Positions 56,426 through 64,000 of a stretch of DNA of 64,000 nt are shown here, piece by piece. The notes under the pieces are model-generated. The model was not told the DNA's origin, did no database searches, and saw only the letters and a list, made by a program, of their open reading frames with translations. Position 1 is the first letter of the stretch. Each line of letters begins with the position of its first letter. The translations under genes and the position numbers were made by a program. The stretch spans positions 62,001-126,000 of the forward strand of contig NZ_JOCB01000003.1 in assembly GCF_000718775.1 (NCBI RefSeq), in the 5' to 3' direction. Source of the stretch: Streptomyces sp. NRRL S-31. Lineage in GTDB: Bacteria; Actinomycetota; Actinomycetes; Streptomycetales; Streptomycetaceae.

Positions 56426-57153
56426 GCCGGACCTGGGCCGGCCGGGACCTGTGTGTCTGCTTCCCGGCCGCAGGGGGCGGCGGCGCCCCCCTCGACCTGG
56501 TGCGGGACGCCGCCGCCCGGCTCGGCCTGGCCACGCTGGCCCTGCCGAACGCCGAGTCCGTGGCCGACCTCGACTCGGGCCGGTGGGGGCGACGGACCGT
56601 CGAGGCGATCCGGCGCGCCGCCGACCGCGGTGCCGCCCGCCGCATCGTCCTCGCCGGGCACTCCATGGGCGGACTTTCCGCCATCCGTCTGCTCCCGGCC
56701 CTCGGCGTGCGGGGCGCGCGGCCGATCGGGGTACTGGTCATCAACACGCCCTGCCCCGACTCCTCAGGACGCATACCGACGATGTCACGACTGCCCGACC
56801 CCGAGATCGCCCGGATCCTCGCCCATGACGGCTTTCCCCAGGAGGTGCTCGACGACGAGGACATGCTCGCCGAGGTCGCGCACGGCCTGCGGAGCGACAC
56901 CGTGGTGGCCGACCGCCTCGCCGAGCGCTTCGGCCCCGCCGGCCGCCTCACCGACCTGCACGTGCTGTGCGGACGCGACGACCGGTTCATCCCGCCCGAA
57001 CGCTGCGCCGCCTGGGCCCGCCGGGTGTCCGGGGAGTTCCACCTGACGGTCGTCCCCGGCGGGCACAGCCCGGACACGACCTGGACCACCGCCCTCGACC
57101 GTGCCCTCGCCGGCGTGCTCGCCGCGACCCCGGCCGAGGAGGCGGCGGCGTGA
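56422..57153 (+). CDS. Alpha/beta-hydrolase thioesterase
   Basis: A 243-residue hydrolase with nucleophile elbow GHSMGG (S81), an Asp in HVLCGRDDRFIPPERC and a His in VVPGGHSPDTTW, giving a full Ser-Asp-His triad. The start FPAAGGGGAPLDLV resembles type II thioesterases (FPxAGG). It should release the product from a carrier protein or remove misloaded residues. GTG overlaps the P450 stop (GTGA), and its own stop overlaps the transporter start the same way. A second thioesterase at 58657 differs, so the two probably divide release and editing. Confidence 0.85.
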   Translation: MSRTWAGRDLCVCFPAAGGGGAPLDLVRDAAARLGLATLALPNAESVADLDSGRWGRRTVEAIRRAADRGAARRIVLAGHSMGGLSAIRLLPALGVRGARPIGVLVINTPCPDSSGRIPTMSRLPDPEIARILAHDGFPQEVLDDEDMLAEVAHGLRSDTVVADRLAERFGPAGRLTDLHVLCGRDDRFIPPERCAAWARRVSGEFHLTVVPGGHSPDTTWTTALDRALAGVLAATPAEEAAA

Positions 57154-58427
57154 GCGGACTGAAGAAGTCGCTGGGCGGTGCCGTCGGCACCTTCCTCGCG
57201 CTCTCCACCATCCTGGGCAGCGGGATGATGATCCTGCCCGGCACCAGCTACCAGGAACTGGGCCGCTCCGCCTGGCAGCCCTGGGCCGTCGCCGCCGTGT
57301 CCGTCGTCCCGCTGCTGTACTGCTACGCCTGGCTGGGCCGCCGCCACCCGTCGGCGTCCGGGGTCGCCCACTACTCCGAGGTCGCCTTCGGGCGGCCCGT
57401 CGGGCGCTCCGCCGGGCTGCTGGCCACCCTCGCGCTGGTCGCCGGCATCCCGGCGACCGCCATCACCGGCGGACGCTACGTCGCCCAGTTCTCCGGCCTG
57501 CCGAGCCTGGCCTGGCTCTTCCCGGTCGCCGTCCTGGCCGCCGCCACGCTGATCGGCTGCCTGGGCGCGAACGTCTCCGGGAAGGTCCAAGTCGCCCTGG
57601 TCCTCGGCCTGTTCGTGCTGGTCGCGTGCACCGCCCTGGTCGCGATCGGGGCGCACGGGGTACGCGCGCCGAGCACCGCGGTACCGCCCCTCGGGGAGCT
57701 GGGCGGCGTCCTCACCGCCGTCTACGTCGCCTTCACCGGCTGGGAGACCGTGGCCTTCACCTTCGAGGAGCACAAGCGCCCGGACGCCATCCCGCGCATC
57801 TTCGCCGCCTCCTACGTCATCGTGGTCGCCCTGTACGGGCTGGTGCTGCTGGGCCTGTTCAGCGCGGTGGACCCCGGCGACAAGGCCCTGGACGAGGCCC
57901 CGCTGCTGCGGCTGGCGGAGCGCTCGCTCGGGGAGCTGGGCCGGCCGGTGACGCTGGCGCTGGTCGTCGCCGCCATCACCGCGAACGTGTGCGCCTCCGT
58001 GCTGGCCCTGTCCCGGCTGGTGTACGGCATGGCCCGCAGCGGCTATCTGCCCGGCCCGCTGGCCCGGGTGCGGCCCCGGGACGGCAACCCGGTGACCTCC
58101 GTCCTGGCGGTCGGCGCCGTCCTGACCCTGATCGCGCTCCTGGGCTCGACGGGCGCCATGTCGTTCCAGTTGCTCTTCGTGCTGTCCGGCGGGATCTACT
58201 TCGTGCTCTACGGGCTGGGCGCGGCCTCGTACACCAAGCTGGCCGGGCCCGGTGCGCCCCGGGCGGTCGCCGTGCTCTGCGCGGTCACGGTGGTCGCGGT
58301 GACCGTGCTCGCCGGCCCGCCGATGTGGGCGTGCTGGGCGCTGTTCGCCGTCGTCTGGCTGGCGACCGCCGTCCTCGCCCGGCGCCCGTCGACGGCCGAA
58401 CCCGAGTACGAGAGCGCGGACCGGTGA
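57150..58427 (+). CDS. APC-family amino acid transporter
   Basis: A 425-residue, ~12-segment membrane protein of the amino acid permease superfamily. Helix 1 is unwound at LSTILGSGMMILPGTSY, like YjeH-type exporters; helix 6 region FTGWETVAFTFEEHKRPDAI and helix 8 follow. As part of a chain of 4-nt overlaps with the thioesterase and P450 genes, it probably exports the cluster product or imports its amino acid precursor. Its presence argues that the product is amino-acid-like and small. Confidence 0.88.
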   Translation: MSGLKKSLGGAVGTFLALSTILGSGMMILPGTSYQELGRSAWQPWAVAAVSVVPLLYCYAWLGRRHPSASGVAHYSEVAFGRPVGRSAGLLATLALVAGIPATAITGGRYVAQFSGLPSLAWLFPVAVLAAATLIGCLGANVSGKVQVALVLGLFVLVACTALVAIGAHGVRAPSTAVPPLGELGGVLTAVYVAFTGWETVAFTFEEHKRPDAIPRIFAASYVIVVALYGLVLLGLFSAVDPGDKALDEAPLLRLAERSLGELGRPVTLALVVAAITANVCASVLALSRLVYGMARSGYLPGPLARVRPRDGNPVTSVLAVGAVLTLIALLGSTGAMSFQLLFVLSGGIYFVLYGLGAASYTKLAGPGAPRAVAVLCAVTVVAVTVLAGPPMWACWALFAVVWLATAVLARRPSTAEPEYESADR

Positions 58428-58449
58428 GCGCGGCGGGCCGTGGCCCCGA

Positions 58450-58640
58450 CACACACAACCGACCCAGGCGAAGTCGACGCACACACAGCCGGCGCACACA
58501 GAGCCGACCCACACATAGCCGACCCACACATAGCCGACGCGCACACAGTCCGCGTACACACAGCTGACACCCACCTAGCTGACATTCACACAGCTGGCAC
58601 CCACATAGCTGGCACCCACATAGCTGGCGGGCACACAGCT
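58450..58640. repeat. Degenerate tandem 15-bp repeat array
   Basis: About twelve head-to-tail units with consensus CACACATAGC(C/T)GRC, for example CACACATAGCCGACC at ~58511 and twice CACCCACATAGCTGG near 58600. Translated on the plus strand they give five-residue repeats (HIADP, HTADT, HIAGT) that run into the thioesterase gene in the wrong frame. The array fills the gap between the transporter and second thioesterase genes. GC content drops here, unlike the rest of the cluster. Confidence 0.85.
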
Positions 58641-58656
58641 ACGGAGGCCAACCACC

Positions 58657-59358
58657 ATGGACGACGCGAGTACCGTGTTCTTTCCCGGTGCCGGCTCCTT
58701 CGGCGCCGAGTTCCGTCCGCTGACGCGGGCGCTGGGCCGGACGTCATGGCCGGTGCGCTATCCGGGCCGGCCCGGCCGGGACTTCGGGGTACCGGCCGGC
58801 TCCTTCGACGCGGTGGCGCGGGCCTGCGCCGAACAGATCCTCCGCCGTCCGGCGGCCCGCGTCCTGCTGTTCGGACACAGCTACGGGGCGTACGTCGCCT
58901 ACGCCACCGCGGCCCGTCTGCGCGAGGCCGGTGCCGAGGTGGCCGCGCTGCTGGCGGTGGGCGCCGCCGGGCCCGGCCGGCTGCGGGTGCCGGAGCAGGC
59001 CGCGGCCGGTCCGGCGGGGGCGGCGGCCTTCCTGGACCGGGCGGACCCCGGCGCCCTGGCCGGGGCCCCCTCGGACGACTGGCGGACCGTGGTCGCCGAG
59101 ACGGCGGCCCAGGACCTGGCCCTGCTGCGGGGCTTCGACCCCGCGACGGTTCCCGGCCTGGCCTGCCCGGTGCTGGCCGCCCGGGGCGCCGAGGACCCGC
59201 TGACCACGGACGACACGATCGCCGCGTGGCAGCACACCACGACCGGCCCGTTCAGCCGGCGCACCTTCCCGGGCGGTCACTCCGACCTGCTGTCCGCGCC
59301 CGAGTGCGCCTCCTGGCTCCTCGGCGTCCGGGAGACGGCGGGCGTCGGGCCGGGCTGA
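58657..59358 (+). CDS. Type II thioesterase
   Basis: A 233-residue editing thioesterase. The start FFPGAGSFGAEFRPL, the nucleophile elbow FGHSYGAYVAY (S75), LLAVGAAGPGR, the Asp in VLAARGAEDPLTTDD and the His in FPGGHSDLL form the family blocks. Type II thioesterases remove stalled or misprimed groups from carrier proteins. The ATG follows GGAGG by 8 nt (CGGAGGCCAACCACC). It is the last gene of the cluster, separated from the others by the 15-bp repeat array. Confidence 0.9.
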   Translation: MDDASTVFFPGAGSFGAEFRPLTRALGRTSWPVRYPGRPGRDFGVPAGSFDAVARACAEQILRRPAARVLLFGHSYGAYVAYATAARLREAGAEVAALLAVGAAGPGRLRVPEQAAAGPAGAAAFLDRADPGALAGAPSDDWRTVVAETAAQDLALLRGFDPATVPGLACPVLAARGAEDPLTTDDTIAAWQHTTTGPFSRRTFPGGHSDLLSAPECASWLLGVRETAGVGPG

Positions 59359-59443
59359 GCCGCCCGGTCCGCCCGCCGTCACACGGGTCCGTCCGCGCCG
59401 GACCCGCCGCATGCTCCGGACCCCCCTGCACGCTCCGGACCCG

Positions 59444-60844
59444 CTACATGTTGATCATGTGCCCGGCCAGCCCGTGGACGGCCTCCTTCACCGCCTCGCC
59501 GAGCGTGGGGTGCGCGTGGACGTTGCGGGCGACCTCGTGGACCGTCAGGTCCCACTGCTGGGCCAGCGTCAGCTCCGGGAGCAGCTCGGTGACCTCGGGA
59601 CCGATGAGGTGGGCGCCGAGCAGTTCGCCGTGCGTGCCATCGCTGATGACCTTGACGAAGCCGACGGGGTGCCCGAGACCGTGCGCCTTGCCGTTGGCGG
59701 TGAACGGGAACTTCGCCACCCGGACGTCGAACCCGCGCTCGCGGGCCTGGGCCTCCGTCCAGCCGAAGCTGGCCACCTGGGGCTGGCAGTAGGTGGCCCG
59801 CGGAATCATGGTGTAGTCCAGCTCCATGGTTTCCGCGTCGCCAATGGTTTCGGCGGCCACGATGCCCATCGACTCGGCGGCGTGCGCCAGCATCAGCTTG
59901 GCGGTGACGTCACCGATCGCGAAGATGTGCGGCACGTTGGTGCGGCACCGTCCGTCGACGTCGATGGCGCCGCGTTCGGTGAGTCGGACACCGGTGTTCT
60001 CCAGGCCGTAGCCCTGGACGTTCGGGGCGAAGCCGATGGCCTGGAGCACCTTGTCGGTCTCCAGGGTCCGGCGCTCGCCGTTCTTGTCGACGGTGACGCG
60101 GACGCGCGGGCCCGAGTCGTCGATGGCCTGGACCGCGGTGCCCGTGAGGACCTCGATACCGAGCTTGCGGTAGTGCTTCGCCAGCTCCTTGGAGATCTCC
60201 TCGTCCTCCAGCGGGACCATGCGGTCGAGGAACTCGACGATGGTGACGTCCACGCCATAGCTGCGCAGCACATAGGCGAATTCCACACCGATGGCGCCGG
60301 CGCCGGCGATGACGATGCTGTCCGGCAGCGTCTCGCTGAGGATCTGGCTCTCGTAGGTGACCACGCGGTCCGACAGCGCCGTGCCGGGCAGCAGCCGGGG
60401 AGTGGCACCGGCCGCGATGATGCAGTGGCCGAAAGTCAGCGTCTCCGTACGGCCGTCCGGGGAGGTCACCGTCAGGGTGTGGTCGTCGGTGAAGAAGCCC
60501 CGCCCGTCGAACTGGGTGATGGCGTTCTTCTTCATCAGGTAGTGGACGCCCTTGACCCGGCCGTCGGCCACCTTGCGGCTGCGCTGGTAGGCGACCCCGT
60601 AGTCCGCGGCGACGTCATCACCCACGGAGATCCCGTACGCCTTGGCTTCGTTCGTGACGAACTGGACCATCTCGGCGTTGCGCAGCAGTGCCTTGGAGGG
60701 AATGCAGCCGACGTTGAGGCAGACACCTCCCCAGTACCGCTCCTCCACCACCGCGGTGGAGAGGCCGAGTTGCGCGCTGCGAACCGCCGCGGTGTAGCCG
60801 CCCGGGCCCGCTCCTAGAACAAGGACATCGAAATGTTGGCTCAC
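59444..60844 (-). CDS. lpdA: Dihydrolipoyl dehydrogenase
   Basis: A 466-residue FAD disulfide oxidoreductase that reoxidises lipoyl groups of 2-oxoacid dehydrogenase complexes. FAD loop [13 protein letters not shown], redox pair in [18 protein letters not shown] loop [20 protein letters not shown] loop IFAIGDVT and the C-terminal His-Glu dyad [15 protein letters not shown] are all present. GTG 60844 ([13 protein letters not shown]) is chosen; an upstream in-frame Met would add a basic tail. It follows meaB on the same strand after a terminator, so it probably has its own promoter. Length and motifs are normal. Confidence 0.95.
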   Translation of the reverse strand: MSQHFDVLVLGAGPGGYTAAVRSAQLGLSTAVVEERYWGGVCLNVGCIPSKALLRNAEMVQFVTNEAKAYGISVGDDVAADYGVAYQRSRKVADGRVKGVHYLMKKNAITQFDGRGFFTDDHTLTVTSPDGRTETLTFGHCIIAAGATPRLLPGTALSDRVVTYESQILSETLPDSIVIAGAGAIGVEFAYVLRSYGVDVTIVEFLDRMVPLEDEEISKELAKHYRKLGIEVLTGTAVQAIDDSGPRVRVTVDKNGERRTLETDKVLQAIGFAPNVQGYGLENTGVRLTERGAIDVDGRCRTNVPHIFAIGDVTAKLMLAHAAESMGIVAAETIGDAETMELDYTMIPRATYCQPQVASFGWTEAQARERGFDVRVAKFPFTANGKAHGLGHPVGFVKVISDGTHGELLGAHLIGPEVTELLPELTLAQQWDLTVHEVARNVHAHPTLGEAVKEAVHGLAGHMINM

Positions 60845-60908
60845 AAGGAAATGATCCTTGTCCGGTCGCGGCCCTTCGCGCAACCCACTCGGACGAGCCT
60901 CGGACAGC

Positions 60909-60943
60909 GCGCGGCCCCCGGGGCGGCGCCCCCGGGACCGCGC
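60909..60943 (-). terminator. Terminator between meaB and lpdA
   Basis: GCGCGGCCCCCGGGGC (60909-60924) pairs with GCCCCCGGGACCGCGC (60928-60943), 14 of 16 pairs, with a 3-nt loop. It lies about 20 bp past the meaB stop. Confidence 0.7.
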
Positions 60944-60963
60944 GAGGGCGCGGAGCGGCGGCC

Positions 60964-61959
60964 TCAGGAGCGGGACGTGCCGCCCTCGAAGGCGGCCAGG
61001 ATGCGCTCCGCCGCCAGGGTCGCCGTCAGCCGGCCCTCCCGGACCTGCCGTTCCAGGTCCGGGGCGGCCTCGCGCACCGCCGGATCGGCGTGCAGCCGGC
61101 CGAGCAGCTCGTCGCGCACCATCGCCCAGGTCCAGCCGACCTGCTGGTCCCGGCGCTTGGCGGCCAGTCTGCCGGTGGAGTTCAGCAGCGCGCGGTGCCG
61201 CTCCAGCCGCTCCCAGACGGTGTCCAGGCCCGCCGGCTCCCGGGCGGAGCAGTGCAGCACCGGCGGGGTCCAGAAAGCGTCCGCGCCGTGCATCAGCCGC
61301 AGCGCGCCCGCCAGTTCACGGGCCGCGGCTCGGGCGTCCCGCTCGTGCGGGCCGTCCGCCTTGTTGACGGCGATCACGTCCGCCAGCTCCAGGACGCCCT
61401 TCTTGATGCCCTGCAACTGGTCGCCGGTGCGGGCCAGGGTGAGCAGCAGGAAGGAGTCGACCATGTCGGCGACCGCCGTCTCCGACTGGCCGACGCCGAC
61501 GGTCTCCACCAGGATCACGTCGTAGCCGGCCGCCTCCATCACCACCATCGACTCCCGGGTGGCCTTGGCGACCCCGCCCAGCGTGCCCGCGCTGGGGGAG
61601 GGGCGCACGAAGGCGTCCGGGTCCACCGCCAGCCGCTCCATCCGGGTCTTGTCGCCCAGGATGGAACCGCCCGTGCGGGTCGAGGAAGGGTCGACGGCGA
61701 GCACCGCCACCCGGTGGCCCAGCGAGGTCAGCATCGTGCCGAACGCGTCGATGAACGTCGACTTGCCGACACCCGGCACCCCGCTCACCCCGATCCGCCG
61801 CGCCCGACCGCTGTGCGGCAGCAGCTCGGTGAGCAACCGCTGGGCCAGCGCCCGGTGTTGTGGCCGGGTGGACTCGACGAGCGTGATGGCGCGGGCCACC
61901 AGGGCCCGCCGCCCGTCAAGCACACCCTTCACATACGTGTCCAGATCGATCGCTGCCAT
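60964..61959 (-). CDS. meaB: MeaB-type GTPase, methylmalonyl-CoA mutase chaperone
   Basis: A 331-residue G3E-family P-loop GTPase that gates cofactor loading of adenosylcobalamin-dependent methylmalonyl-CoA mutase. Walker [36 protein letters not shown], switch [15 protein letters not shown] and base-specificity AVNKADG are clear. The ATG follows the mutase stop by 5 bp with its Shine-Dalgarno inside the mutase end, so the two are co-transcribed. The C-terminal arm (~270-331) provides dimerisation. Confidence 0.96.
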   Translation of the reverse strand: MAAIDLDTYVKGVLDGRRALVARAITLVESTRPQHRALAQRLLTELLPHSGRARRIGVSGVPGVGKSTFIDAFGTMLTSLGHRVAVLAVDPSSTRTGGSILGDKTRMERLAVDPDAFVRPSPSAGTLGGVAKATRESMVVMEAAGYDVILVETVGVGQSETAVADMVDSFLLLTLARTGDQLQGIKKGVLELADVIAVNKADGPHERDARAAARELAGALRLMHGADAFWTPPVLHCSAREPAGLDTVWERLERHRALLNSTGRLAAKRRDQQVGWTWAMVRDELLGRLHADPAVREAAPDLERQVREGRLTATLAAERILAAFEGGTSRS

Positions 61960-61964
61960 CGGCG

Positions 61965-64000
<2,036 letters not shown>

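Noticed and set aside
58440..59792. 450-residue plus frame with HIADP/HTADT pentapeptide repeats
   Set aside because: The pentapeptide-like look comes from the 15-bp DNA repeat; beyond it the frame is out of phase with the thioesterase and not protein-like.

Overview
The window is very GC-rich, densely packed actinobacterial chromosome. GTG starts, ATGA/GTGA gene overlaps, ricin-lectin secreted glycosidases, SpoIIE/STAS partner-switching genes and methylmalonyl-CoA mutase genes all point to a Streptomyces or close relative. No rRNA, tRNA or CRISPR was seen.

Layout. (1) 1-4882: potassium and RNA housekeeping: two TrkA/RCK proteins, a small membrane protein, a KimA-like APC transporter and a TRAM/Fe-S RNA uracil methyltransferase. 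(2) 4883-14340: a carbohydrate locus. It begins with decayed genes (MmyB-type regulator, Tat-lipoprotein sugar-binding protein, two GH74 remnants) and two LacI-like palindromes. It continues with four apparently intact secreted enzymes: an SGNH esterase, a GH27 alpha-galactosidase, a GH62 arabinofuranosidase and a GH127 beta-L-arabinofuranosidase, each with a ricin-type lectin module. (3) 14340-22300: a scar zone. It holds a complete 851-bp IS5-type element with TAA target duplications, a transposase crumb, a broken RelE-fold/UvrD helicase operon, an FAD monooxygenase whose divergent cyclase and LysR neighbours have both lost their N-termini at one deletion junction, and lipoproteins. (4) 22329-28559: a lipoprotein, a large RHS/YD-repeat polymorphic toxin with an AHH-like C-terminal nuclease, and an overlapping candidate immunity gene. 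(5) 28645-47255: a stress-signalling block: Dps, three STAS antagonists, a 1382-residue hybrid kinase/receiver/PP2C/anti-sigma protein, two MEDS-domain proteins, a GAF/PP2C phosphatase, a phospholipase-D-family enzyme, an FMN glutamate-synthase-like protein, a PoxB-like enzyme, a SigB/F/G-type sigma factor, and a DUF4097/HTH divergent pair. (6) 47795-59358: a compact, apparently undescribed biosynthetic gene cluster: DRE-TIM aldolase, FAH-family protein, NRPS A-T didomain, asparagine-synthase homologue, stand-alone A domain, stand-alone carrier protein, P450, two thioesterases and an APC transporter. Most genes overlap by 4-14 nt. No condensation domain or MbtH protein was seen. (7) 59444-64000: primary metabolism on the minus strand: lpdA, meaB and the 3' part of methylmalonyl-CoA mutase.

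How they fit together. The four lectin-bearing glycosidases probably strip arabinose, galactose and acyl groups from plant hemicellulose, and the regulator and importer remnants suggest the locus once had its own sugar sensing and uptake. The partner-switching genes probably feed the nearby sigma factor. The cluster in (6) looks designed to activate amino acids on carrier proteins, oxidise one of them, join or amidate them with the asparagine-synthase homologue, and export the product. All functional assignments rest on reading motifs in the translated sequence; no database search was run.
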